A DNA stretch of 64,000 nt, from contig OY282352.1 in the NCBI GenBank assembly GCA_958295495.1, forward strand, positions 4,844,049 to 4,908,048. The letters run 5' to 3'. Under the pieces are notes generated by a model that was not told where the DNA came from, did not search any database, and was given only the letters and a program-made list of their open reading frames with translations. Made by a program: the position numbers and the translations under genes. This stretch comes from an uncultured Latescibacterota bacterium. Its GTDB lineage: Bacteria > Latescibacterota > UBA2968 > UBA8231. Shown here piece by piece: positions 8,785 to 17,221 of the stretch (positions are counted from its first letter, which is position 1; the number at the start of each line of letters is the position of its first letter).

Positions 8785-11673
8785 ATGTCAACCAAAACAA
8801 AAAAAGATCAATACAACTTCCAAAGCATCGAAGCCAAATGGCGATCCCGTTGGCAGCAGGAAAAGACCTATCAAACGCTGGGACCGGGGGATCCCGGTTT
8901 CGATGACAGCAAACCCAAGTGCTACATCCTCGATATGTTTCCCTATCCAAGCGGCGAGGGACTGCACATGGGCCATCCCAAAGGGTATGTCGCCAGCGAC
9001 ATCTACAGCCGCTACAAGAGGATGCAGGGATTTAACGTCCTGCATCCGATGGGGTTCGACAGTTTCGGGTTGCCGGCCGAGCAGTACGCCATCGAACACA
9101 ACATCCATCCAGCGACCGTTATCGAGCAGAATATCGCTGCAATACGCAGCCAATTGCAGTTGCTCGGACTGTCGTTTGACTGGGCCCGCGAAGTAGTCAC
9201 GTCGCGGGCGTCGTACTACCGCTGGACTCAGTGGATTTTCGCCCAGCTATTCGATAGCTATTTCGACGCAGACGAGTGCTGGGAAGACGGCAATGGACGC
9301 CAAATAAAGGGGCGGGCCAAGCCCATCGCCGACTTAGAGGCGCGATTTGCTGCCGGCAGGGCATTGTCGGCAGCAGATCGCCAAGTTCTTGGCACTGACG
9401 CGGCTTGGTCTGCACTAACCGCAGCCGAGCGCCAAACCGTGCTGAACAACTATCGGCTAGCGTACCAAAAAGAGGCCGTCGTCAACTGGTGCCCTCGCTT
9501 GGGTACCGTGTTGGCCAACGAGGAGGTGACCAGCGATGGTCGCAGCGAGCAGGGCGATTTTCCCGTGTACCGCAAACTACTGCGGCAGGGGATGATGCGC
9601 ATAACAGCCTATGCCGAGCGGCTCTTAGAGGACTTGGACCTTGAACTGGAAGACCGCAACGGCGCACCCTTCCGGCTCGATTGGCCAGAATCGATCAAAC
9701 GGATGCAGCGCAACTGGATCGGTCGCAGTGAAGGAGCTGAAGTGTGCTTTGATGTCCTCAATCCGCAAAGCGACGTGGTCGCCGGGCAGTTGCCCGTGTT
9801 TACGACCCGCCCCGACACGCTCTTTGGGGCGACCTTTATGGCCATTGCCCCTCAGCATTCGCTGGTGGATCCGGCCGAGGAAGCCTATTTGGTTCCCAGT
9901 GTTTGGCCCGAAGGGACGCCCGAACAGTGGAAGGGGGGAGGGGACCTCATCCGGGAAGCCGTAGCCCAGTACGTAGCTCAAGCTGCCGTCTCCACCGCGG
10001 ATGAAACCAAGGAAAAAACGGGCATCTTTTCCGGCATCTACGCCCGCAATCCGGTTAATGGACAAAAAATCCCCATTTTCGTCGCCGACTACGTCAGCAT
10101 GGACTACGGCGCGGGAGCAATTATGGCGGTGCCGGCCCACGACGAGCGCGATTTCGCCTTTGCCACTACGTATAACTTGGACATTGTGAAGGTAGTTACT
10201 GGAGGGGAAGGGACAGGGTGGTATGTCGGGGAAGGGACTGCTATCAATTCGCCTTCAGGACTGCAGGCGGACCGCGGCGATAATCCATACGCCATCACTG
10301 GATTGGCAACAGCCGCGGCCAAAGCCCAGATCGTCGCCGCACTAGTCGCCCAAGGGCGAGGCCAAGCTGCGGTAAACTACAAACTGCGCGACTGGACCTT
10401 TGCTCGGCAGCGCTATTGGGGAGAACCTTTTCCCCTAGCTACGCATCCCGATGGATATTCCATCGTGGTCCCGCCTCCGGTGGGGCTGCCGGACTTGGAG
10501 GATTTCAGGCCAGAGACCTCCGACGATCCGACCCAACCCGTTTCGTCGCCGCTGCACCGGGCCGGAGCGGAGTGGAAAACGGTGGAAATTGACGGGGTAG
10601 CCTGCCAGCGCGAGCTCAACGTCATGCCCCAATGGGCTGGCTCTTGCTGGTACTATCTCCGCTTTATCGATCCGCACAATCAAGAAGCCTTCTGCGACCC
10701 GGCCAAGGAAGGCTACTTCATGCCCGTTGATCTCTACATCGGCGGCGCGGAACACGCGGTGTTGCACTTGCTCTACGCTCGGTTTTGGCACAAGGTCCTC
10801 TACGACTTAGGCCACGTATCCACGCCCGAGCCGTTTAAGAAACTGTTCAACCAAGGCATGATGACCGCGGATGCTTTTCAGGACGAGCGCGGCGTGTATA
10901 TCGACATTCACGAGGTCGAGTTCCGCGACGGGGAGCCTATTGAGAAGGGGACGGGGAAGACGCTGCACCGGTCTTCTGGCAAGATGGGTAAACGCTACAA
11001 AAACGGACTGCCGCCCGACGAAGTCGGCGCGGAATTTGGCGTGGATACCCTGCGGCTGTACGAAATGTACATAGGGCCGCTCGAAGCGAGTGCGCCGTGG
11101 AGTATGGAAGGCATTCGCGGGATGCAGCGCTTTTTGCAGCGCGTTTGGCGCAACTTTGTCGATTCGGATCGACGCGTAAAGATGGGGGAGAGCACTGCGT
11201 TGACAACGGATCTGGAACGCAAGCTGCACCAAACCATCCAAAAGGTAACCGATGACATAGAGGGGCTGCGGTTTAATACGGCCATTGCCGCCTTGATCGA
11301 GCTAAACAATCTGTTGGTGCCCTTAGAGGAAATGCCGCAGGCCGTCGCTAGGCCCTTCCTGATCCTGCTAGCACCCTTTGCTCCGCATATTGCCGAGGAG
11401 CTATGGGAAATGGCGGATTTTGGGACGGGAGTCCTCAATCACCAAAGCTGGCCGGAGTGGGATGCAGCTAAGGCCGCCGAGGACATGATCGTAGTGCCCA
11501 TTCAGGTCAACGGCAAAATGCGCGGACAAATCGAAGTGCCGGTCCGCACCGGAGAGGAAGAGATAAAGTCCTTGGTGCTCGACATGGAGAGCATCCAGAA
11601 ATACGTGGCCGATGAAACGGCGATAAAGCGGTTTATATGGGTGCCGAATAAAATTGTCAATATCGTGGTGTAG
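8785..11673 (+). CDS. leuS: Leucyl-tRNA synthetase
   Basis: Class I synthetase charging tRNA-Leu, 962 aa, with a CP1 editing domain (TTRPDTLFGATFMAIAPQH) and the C-terminal anticodon domain. The HIGH box is HMGH (about residues 60-63). The usual KMSKS loop reads KMGKR (residues 733-737), a variant also approached in LeuRS of the KMGKS type; the lysines are kept. Regions such as WPESIKRMQRNWIGRSEGAE confirm leucine specificity. The ATG at 8785 has a taagga site upstream and lies 19 bases after asnS. No clear terminator is seen in the 118 bases downstream. Confidence 0.97.
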   Translation: MSTKTKKDQYNFQSIEAKWRSRWQQEKTYQTLGPGDPGFDDSKPKCYILDMFPYPSGEGLHMGHPKGYVASDIYSRYKRMQGFNVLHPMGFDSFGLPAEQYAIEHNIHPATVIEQNIAAIRSQLQLLGLSFDWAREVVTSRASYYRWTQWIFAQLFDSYFDADECWEDGNGRQIKGRAKPIADLEARFAAGRALSAADRQVLGTDAAWSALTAAERQTVLNNYRLAYQKEAVVNWCPRLGTVLANEEVTSDGRSEQGDFPVYRKLLRQGMMRITAYAERLLEDLDLELEDRNGAPFRLDWPESIKRMQRNWIGRSEGAEVCFDVLNPQSDVVAGQLPVFTTRPDTLFGATFMAIAPQHSLVDPAEEAYLVPSVWPEGTPEQWKGGGDLIREAVAQYVAQAAVSTADETKEKTGIFSGIYARNPVNGQKIPIFVADYVSMDYGAGAIMAVPAHDERDFAFATTYNLDIVKVVTGGEGTGWYVGEGTAINSPSGLQADRGDNPYAITGLATAAAKAQIVAALVAQGRGQAAVNYKLRDWTFARQRYWGEPFPLATHPDGYSIVVPPPVGLPDLEDFRPETSDDPTQPVSSPLHRAGAEWKTVEIDGVACQRELNVMPQWAGSCWYYLRFIDPHNQEAFCDPAKEGYFMPVDLYIGGAEHAVLHLLYARFWHKVLYDLGHVSTPEPFKKLFNQGMMTADAFQDERGVYIDIHEVEFRDGEPIEKGTGKTLHRSSGKMGKRYKNGLPPDEVGAEFGVDTLRLYEMYIGPLEASAPWSMEGIRGMQRFLQRVWRNFVDSDRRVKMGESTALTTDLERKLHQTIQKVTDDIEGLRFNTAIAALIELNNLLVPLEEMPQAVARPFLILLAPFAPHIAEELWEMADFGTGVLNHQSWPEWDAAKAAEDMIVVPIQVNGKMRGQIEVPVRTGEEEIKSLVLDMESIQKYVADETAIKRFIWVPNKIVNIVV

Positions 11674-11791
11674 GAACGAGAATGGCGATCCCACACCAAG
11701 GTGACAGCACGATTGATTTGAGCACGGGAAAAATCCATATAAAATTTAATATGTAAACAAAAAAGATAAAAAACCGACACACCCAAAACCT

Positions 11792-12766
11792 TCAACTCCC
11801 AATCCTAATATAATCAGACGCATTATCGAGCAGTTTGTCGCGGTTTTCGTAGTAGCGCATGGTCGTCTTTAGATCCTTGTGGCGCAAATGGGCTTGCACC
11901 TGCTGGGGCTTGGCCCCGCCTTCAATCGCCAAGGTGCAGCAGGTGTGGCGGAACATGTGCGCGGTGACGTTTTGGGGAAGGCCGGCGCGTAAGGCGTACT
12001 TCTTGACGATGTGATTTACCGACTGGTCGGTCAGCGGCTGGCCGCGAGAATGATTGCGCGACAGGCTGATGAAGACCTTACCAGTCGTCGGCAAGCCCGT
12101 TGCGTGTAGTTGTTGTTTGTATAGTTCGAGATGATGCAGGACGACGCTTTGCAGTTTGATTTCCTGCGCCACGCCCGATTTAGTCTGAGGTAGGTGCAGG
12201 ATGTAAAAGACGCCCTCCAGGGATATATCCTCCCAAGCGACGGCCGCCACTTCGGAGCGGCGTAGCCCGCCGAAAGTGAGCAACTGAAAGATGGCCGCAT
12301 CGCGCGTACGAACTAAGTCGTCTTTTTCCTTGGCAATGGCTTGCTCCATCTTGCGCAGCACCTCATTGGAAAGTGCTTTACCAGCCAGCGTTTCATCTAC
12401 TTTGTAGCCACGCACCAAGGTGGAGTCGGCGGGATTTTTCTCGATGTGGCCTAAGGCGACCAACATCTTGAACAATGACTTCAGGCTGGACAATTTTCTA
12501 TTGATGCTGCTGCGCTTGTAGCCTTCGCTGGCGAGCTGATTTCTAAAGGCGACCACGTGCTCAAAGGTGATTGACTGCAAGACAGCGAGCGACACTTCAT
12601 TTAGTTCTAGGCCGATGAAAAAAAAGAAATGCTGGAGATCGGCATAATACGCACGCCGTGTGCGCTCGCTAAGCTGGCCGCTGAGAAATTGTTCCAAAGG
12701 ATCGTCCGTTACCAACGCGGGTGTTGGCGTCAGCTTGCGGACGACCGGATTGAGTGTTTCGCTCAT
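11792..12766 (-). CDS. Xer-like tyrosine recombinase
   Basis: Site-specific DNA recombinase of about 324 aa. It has an N-terminal SAM-like core-binding domain (RTRRAYYADLQHFFFFIG) and a catalytic domain with the full active-site set: Arg in GGLRRSEV, Lys in QTKSG, His-x-x-Arg in HMFRHT, His in LRHKD and the Tyr nucleophile in MRYYENR. Size and layout resemble XerC/XerD chromosome-dimer resolvases as much as phage integrases. The ATG at 12766 is preferred over TTG 12784; no strong ribosome-binding site is seen. A perfect dif-like inverted repeat lies 145 bases upstream (12911-12946), followed by a decayed mutL fragment. No other phage or island genes adjoin it, which favours a housekeeping or domesticated recombinase. 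Confidence 0.88.
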   Translation of the reverse strand: MSETLNPVVRKLTPTPALVTDDPLEQFLSGQLSERTRRAYYADLQHFFFFIGLELNEVSLAVLQSITFEHVVAFRNQLASEGYKRSSINRKLSSLKSLFKMLVALGHIEKNPADSTLVRGYKVDETLAGKALSNEVLRKMEQAIAKEKDDLVRTRDAAIFQLLTFGGLRRSEVAAVAWEDISLEGVFYILHLPQTKSGVAQEIKLQSVVLHHLELYKQQLHATGLPTTGKVFISLSRNHSRGQPLTDQSVNHIVKKYALRAGLPQNVTAHMFRHTCCTLAIEGGAKPQQVQAHLRHKDLKTTMRYYENRDKLLDNASDYIRIGS

Positions 12767-12910
12767 AAATGCTCGCTGGGACAAAATCTGATGTACTAAA
12801 TATCCGGGATGTTCTTAACAGTGGCTAAAGAAAAGAATAGAGTAAATATAGCGAACATCGCGGCATTTTGTCGCTGAGTGGTGAACACGGGAACGGTATT
12901 CGCCTATTTT

Positions 12911-12946
12911 TTATACTACCGATAATGCCTGTTATCGGTAGTATAA
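12911..12946. other. Perfect 15-bp inverted repeat with 6-bp spacer (candidate recombinase core/dif-like site)
   Basis: Arms TTATACTACCGATAA (12911-12925) and TTATCGGTAGTATAA (12932-12946) are exact reverse complements around a 6-base centre TGCCTG. The inner ends, ATAA then six bases then TTAT, match the general geometry of XerC/XerD dif sites, where 11-bp arms flank a 6-bp spacer. There is no T-run after either arm, so it is not a good terminator. It lies in the 329-base gene-free stretch 12767-13095, upstream of the recombinase gene. Confidence 0.55.
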
Positions 12947-12964
12947 TGGCCAAATTAAAAAGAA

Positions 12965-13087
12965 CTATAATTTTCGCAATAAACGCTCCATCTCGCCATG
13001 ATCTGATCGGCTTGTCCGTTGGGCTTAGATTAAGTGTGCCATTTCTTCGGGGTTCAGTTTTTGTGCGCGTAAGCTAAGACGACCTGC
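12965..13087 (-). repeat. Degenerate duplicate of the mutL 3' end
   Basis: From the cta (stop codon on the minus strand) at 12965 this stretch follows the real mutL end starting at 13096, in the same orientation. Shared blocks include TCGGCTTGTCCGTTGGGCTT, CGGGGTTCAGTTT and GCGCGTAAGCTAAGACGA. The copy has point changes and at least two internal deletions relative to the intact 175-base segment. It is not an open gene. It may be a decayed tandem duplication, or the scar of an element that integrated at the mutL 3' end. Confidence 0.8.
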
Positions 13088-13095
13088 AAGCAGTG

Positions 13096-14904
13096 CTAGA
13101 ACTTCCGCAATAGACGCTCCATATCGCTCAACTTCATCCGCGCCATGATCGGCTTGTCCGTTGGGCTTATGTGCGGCGAGTCGGCCTTTAGCAATTCGTT
13201 GATCAAGTGCGCCATTTCCTCGGGGTTCAGTTTCTGTCCTTTCTTGATGCTTGCTTTGCGCGCGTAAGCTAAGACGAGTGCTTCGCGCCAAGACCGGCCC
13301 GAATGCTGGCTATCCCGCACGTCGTTCAATAGCTGATAAAAAGCATCGCCTTCGCCAAAGCGATCCAATTCGGCGGGCATAGCTTCCACCAACACTGTCC
13401 GCACACCAAAATCCCGCACGCCAAAGCCCAGCTTGGCAATGTCGTCCCGCACTTGGTTGAAGATCTCGAAATCCGCCGCGCCCATTTCTAGCTGTATGGG
13501 AAAGAGCAATTGCTGGCTTTCTCCGGCCACGCCGTCTATTTGCGCCATGGCCCGATCATAGTTGATGCGTTCGTGCGCAGTCTGCTGATCGACGAATAGC
13601 AAGCCGTCGGCGACCTCGACGAGAATGTACTGGTTGTGGACTTGCCACATCGCGGCGTCTTCGGCGACGGCGACTTTGGCCGTGGCTGGAGTGACGAAGG
13701 TCAGGGCGAGTTGATCGTCGGCTGCTACATCGGCCGCACCGGGCGCGGGCAGGCTGTGCAACACCGGTGACGCCGGTTCGCCCACGCGCACCGAAACCGG
13801 CTCGACCCCTTCATCGCTGCTGGTCTCGCTGAAGCGAGGTGTGCTGTCCGGCCTCAGTGCTGTCCGGCCTCCGAATGGGGGCCGCATTGGGGCCGCAGCA
13901 TAGACAAAGGATTGCACGTCGGGCAGGCGCAAGCTTTGCCGGACGCTGTTTTCAATGGCTGCGATGACCTGCCCTTCGTTGGCCAAGCGAATTTCCCGCT
14001 TCGTCGGATGGACATTGACGTCGATTTTCTTGGGATCCATATCGATCCAGAGCATGAATACCGGATGATGTCCCTCGGGCAATAAACCTTCAAAACACCG
14101 CTGTACAGCGGTAGCGATCAGTCGCGAAGAAATGGGCCGTCCCTGTACTATGAGGTACTGCTTGCCCTTGCTTCGGCCGCAGCGCTCGGGACCGGCCAAG
14201 ACCCCTTCGATTTTGAGGCCCTCCTCCTCGTGAGCAAGCTCCAACAGTTCGGCGACTGGAATACCCAACAACTCGGCCGCCCGCTCCCGACGAGATGCCG
14301 GGGCGTAGTTCAAGACCTGGCGATCTTGATGCTCTAGTTCAAAGCCAAGGGCTGGGTAGCCAGCGGCTAAATGAATGATGGTCTGTGCTACGTGGCGGGC
14401 TTCCGCATTGACGGACCGGAGGAACTTGCGCCGCGCTGGCGTATTAAAAAACAGGTTCTTTACCACGATGGTCGTACCGCGCACTCGGCCCATGCTGTGC
14501 ATCTCTCGCTCTATCCCCCCTTCCACGACCAAGCGCGTCCCGCCTTCGTCTTGCTGTGTACGCGATTCTATCGCTAAGTGAGCTACCGCACCAATGCTGG
14601 CTAGGGCCTCGCCGCGAAACCCCAGTGTCTGAATGTGAAACAGGTCGGCCACCGAGGCCATCTTGCTCGTGGCATGTCGGCGCACACACAAAGCGATATC
14701 CTCTCTGTTCATGCCCATTCCATCGTCGGTCACGACAATCAACTGCTTGCCACCGGCCTTGATTTCCACGCGGATTTTAGTGGCACCCGCATCGATCGAG
14801 TTTTCGACCAATTCCTTCACGACCGAGGCTGGTCGTTCCACCACCTCGCCGGCAGCGATTTTCCCAATGAGATTTTCGTCGAGAACGCGAATGGTACTCG
14901 CCAT
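13096..14904 (-). CDS. mutL: DNA mismatch repair protein MutL
   Basis: ATPase that couples MutS mismatch recognition to strand processing. The N-terminal GHKL ATPase is complete: ELVENSIDAGA, DDGMGM, RHATSKM and GFRGEALASIG. The C-terminal dimerisation domain begins after a proline-rich linker around residue 350. The endonuclease signature of many MutL proteins (DQHAxxExxxxE) reads DQQTAHERINYD, and the CPHGRP-type motif is replaced by SPHISPTDKP, so intrinsic nicking activity may be altered or absent. Length 602 aa is normal. The start is ATG 14904, 14 bases after the gene upstream. Its 3' end is partly duplicated at 12965-13087. Confidence 0.96.
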   Translation of the reverse strand: MASTIRVLDENLIGKIAAGEVVERPASVVKELVENSIDAGATKIRVEIKAGGKQLIVVTDDGMGMNREDIALCVRRHATSKMASVADLFHIQTLGFRGEALASIGAVAHLAIESRTQQDEGGTRLVVEGGIEREMHSMGRVRGTTIVVKNLFFNTPARRKFLRSVNAEARHVAQTIIHLAAGYPALGFELEHQDRQVLNYAPASRRERAAELLGIPVAELLELAHEEEGLKIEGVLAGPERCGRSKGKQYLIVQGRPISSRLIATAVQRCFEGLLPEGHHPVFMLWIDMDPKKIDVNVHPTKREIRLANEGQVIAAIENSVRQSLRLPDVQSFVYAAAPMRPPFGGRTALRPDSTPRFSETSSDEGVEPVSVRVGEPASPVLHSLPAPGAADVAADDQLALTFVTPATAKVAVAEDAAMWQVHNQYILVEVADGLLFVDQQTAHERINYDRAMAQIDGVAGESQQLLFPIQLEMGAADFEIFNQVRDDIAKLGFGVRDFGVRTVLVEAMPAELDRFGEGDAFYQLLNDVRDSQHSGRSWREALVLAYARKASIKKGQKLNPEEMAHLINELLKADSPHISPTDKPIMARMKLSDMERLLRKF

Positions 14905-14918
14905 ATATCCTCATATCC

Positions 14919-15443
14919 TCACAACTCGGCCCAGAGCCGCTCGGCCTGCTGCCGAAATTCGGCTTGGGTAATTTTACCTTGTTTGAGGGCGGTTTCCAAG
15001 TCGCGCAAGCGGCGGCGCGGTCCCCCTCCCCCTTTGAGATCCAACCGTATTTGGGACCAGATGTGCCACCCCCCCACGCCGAGCAACAAGGCAATGAAGA
15101 CCGCACCTACCCACCACGAGGTGTCTTGTTCTTGGCGCACCGCTCCCCCCTTTTGTCGCCAATTTTCGGCCACGGCTGGGTCAGGCTCGGCTAGCGCGAT
15201 CCGCTTGGCCTGTGTCGCGCCGTTGGTCCCTTGGATGCGCACGGCCCTTTTGAGCTGCCAAGTAAATCCCCGGGGCTGCACGATTAGATACTCAATGAGA
15301 TCGGCCTCTCTTATCTGATCGAACTGCTCCCTAGTAACCGGCACGATCATCGGGCTGAGCATATTGAACAGCAACACGATTGCGAACAAGAAGCTTGCTA
15401 ATGCGAGAGCGAAGTAGGTGGGTGGTGTGGATGATTTGTTCAT
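14919..15443 (-). CDS. Two-TM membrane protein with SHOCT-like C-terminus
   Basis: A 174-aa protein with a transmembrane helix at the N-terminus (about residues 10-32), a 60-70-residue segment probably outside the cytoplasm, a second helix (about 110-128), and a short cytoplasmic tail. The tail, RRLRDLETALKQGKITQAEF, resembles SHOCT oligomerisation motifs. The segment between the helices (VPVTREQFDQIREADLIEYL) loosely recalls the FtsH extracytoplasmic domain, but this is weak. No catalytic motif is visible. It is transcribed just ahead of mutL with a 14-base gap. Function unknown. Confidence 0.75.
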   Translation of the reverse strand: MNKSSTPPTYFALALASFLFAIVLLFNMLSPMIVPVTREQFDQIREADLIEYLIVQPRGFTWQLKRAVRIQGTNGATQAKRIALAEPDPAVAENWRQKGGAVRQEQDTSWWVGAVFIALLLGVGGWHIWSQIRLDLKGGGGPRRRLRDLETALKQGKITQAEFRQQAERLWAEL

Positions 15444-15476
15444 TTTTTATTTACATAAAACTCTTTATAAGACATT

Positions 15477-16283
15477 TTATTTTATTTGTCTGCGGCTTAA
15501 AACCGCATCTTGTCTCGCCGATGTGCGCATCCATTCCAAGAGCCGATAACTTTCGGCCACTCGCCCCAACCCCAACAGCGGCTGGGCGCACCCTTGCCCT
15601 TGGATACAGGCGACGAAATTGCAATAGTACGCCGCCAGATCCTCCGCTTCCCATGCCCAAGGCCAAGACGTATCAACTACTTTGCCCTGTGCATACGAGC
15701 GGACCCGCAAAGCCGGGACCACCGCCGGAAAATCGAGGAGTGCAACCGATCCTTCGACACCGTTGCGCATCCTCAGTAGTGCGATCGACACGTCCTCCAT
15801 ACGCCCGGGATGCAAGAAGTTGCGCATCCTGCTGTACAGCACATCTACCGGCCCCCAAGTGCTCAGCAGCAGGTCGCATACGTCCAAGGCCGCTTGATTG
15901 CAGGTCGTCTCGCGGTCAATAGGATCGAAGGAAGCCGAATCAAAAGAAAGCTCTATGGAGTAATGAGCTACGCCCTGCCGGGCGGCCAGATCCGCGTTAA
16001 AGTGCGTATGTCTCCCCCGAGACAGTACGCACACATTGGGATGGCTATTTGCAAACGGCTCCTGTACGGGATGGGTCGTCATGACGTGAAGACCGGCCGC
16101 CGTAGCCACGCGGATCCAATGCGATTTATCGTTCACATGTAACAGCACTAGCCCATCTATTTTTTGCTCCAAGACCGCGGCGCAGTCGGCTTCGTGTATG
16201 AGCTGGATATGGCAGCACCCCTGCAAGGCATCCCGATGGGCGGCCACCTCGCGGTCATGGCCTACCACGCCAAGCGTCATCAT
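15477..16283 (-). CDS. Gfo/Idh/MocA-like oxidoreductase (short, divergent)
   Basis: A 268-aa protein with an N-terminal Rossmann start (MMTLGVVGHDREVAAHRDAL), a segment matching the Gfo/Idh/MocA pattern of IDGLVLLHVNDKSHWIRVATAAGLHVMTTHP, where the family usually has EKP, and a C-terminal beta-sheet domain. Family members are NAD(P)-dependent sugar or polyol dehydrogenases. The usual catalytic Lys of EKP is replaced (THPVQEP) and the protein is shorter than the typical 330-400 aa, so activity is uncertain. The start overlaps the hprK stop by 4 bases (ATGA). Confidence 0.6.
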   Translation of the reverse strand: MMTLGVVGHDREVAAHRDALQGCCHIQLIHEADCAAVLEQKIDGLVLLHVNDKSHWIRVATAAGLHVMTTHPVQEPFANSHPNVCVLSRGRHTHFNADLAARQGVAHYSIELSFDSASFDPIDRETTCNQAALDVCDLLLSTWGPVDVLYSRMRNFLHPGRMEDVSIALLRMRNGVEGSVALLDFPAVVPALRVRSYAQGKVVDTSWPWAWEAEDLAAYYCNFVACIQGQGCAQPLLGLGRVAESYRLLEWMRTSARQDAVLSRRQIK

Positions 16284-17221
16284 GGTTTCTTGCCCGCCTT
16301 AATCCGCTCGCGGAGCCGCTGGCTAAACGCGTGCGCCGCGTACTCCCCGTGCAAGCGCAAGAGATAATCCATCGCTATCGTCTCGGCGAGTACCGTGATA
16401 TTCTTGCCGGGAAACAGCGGTATGAAGACTTCGGGCACCTCAACGCCGAGGATTACCACCTTGCGGTCTTCAAAGCCAAGGCGTTCGTAAGCATATTTTT
16501 CGTCCCAATCGACGAGGTTGACCAACACCTCCACCCGCTTGTGCCGCCGAGTCCCCCACACGCCAAACATCTTTTTTACGTCTAGGATGCCGATCCCGCG
16601 AATTTCGATGTGGTCTTGAAGCATCTCCGAGCTACACCCCACCAAAATGCCTTGGGGCTTGCGGTTGATGATGACCATATCATCGGCCACCAACCGATGC
16701 CCGCGCTCGACCAAATCCAAGGCGACCTCGCTTTTGCCAATGCCGCTGCGGCCGCGAAAGAGCAGCCCTACCCCAGAGACATCAACCAGCGTCCCATGCA
16801 CGGACACTTGGGGTGCGAATACCTCATCGAGGTAAAAGCGAATGAGATGGGTAAACTCGGCCGTATTAAATCCAGACTTCAGCAGCGGGACCGCACACTC
16901 ATCGGCTAGCGCCCGCAACTCGGAATGCACGCGCCCCCGACCGGTCAAGACCACGCATGGAATATCGAATTGATACATGATTTTGAGGGCCTGCCGCCGC
17001 CGGTCTGAGGGCAAACTGCGCAAATACTCCCCTTCGGTATTGCCCAAGAGCTGCACTTGATCTAAGGTAAACAGCTCGACGAAGCCCGTCAGAGCCAAAC
17101 CGGGGCGATGGATGTCACTGTTGTTGATGGTCCGTTGTTGCCCCTCGGCACCGGCGATCAGCTTCAGCCGTAGTTGCTGCCCGTAGGTAGCTAGCAGATC
17201 CTTGATGGCTAGTTCACTCAT
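16280..17221 (-). CDS. hprK: HPr kinase/phosphorylase
   Basis: Bifunctional enzyme that phosphorylates and dephosphorylates Ser46 of HPr, linking carbon status to regulation. The 313-aa protein shows the catalytic His in SVHGTLVDVSGVGLL, the P-loop GRSGIGKSEVALDLVERGH, the acidic VADDMVII motif and the signature IEIRGIGILDVKKMFGV. The N-terminal domain is complete. No HPr or PTS enzyme is encoded in this window. It overlaps rsgA upstream by 8 bases and the oxidoreductase-like gene downstream by 4. Confidence 0.95.
   Translation of the reverse strand: MSELAIKDLLATYGQQLRLKLIAGAEGQQRTINNSDIHRPGLALTGFVELFTLDQVQLLGNTEGEYLRSLPSDRRRQALKIMYQFDIPCVVLTGRGRVHSELRALADECAVPLLKSGFNTAEFTHLIRFYLDEVFAPQVSVHGTLVDVSGVGLLFRGRSGIGKSEVALDLVERGHRLVADDMVIINRKPQGILVGCSSEMLQDHIEIRGIGILDVKKMFGVWGTRRHKRVEVLVNLVDWDEKYAYERLGFEDRKVVILGVEVPEVFIPLFPGKNITVLAETIAMDYLLRLHGEYAAHAFSQRLRERIKAGKKP

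Noticed and set aside
15477..16283. A biliverdin-reductase-like assignment for the short Gfo/Idh/MocA protein
   Set aside because: The N-terminal Rossmann pattern fits the broad family only; no specific residues support this subgroup.
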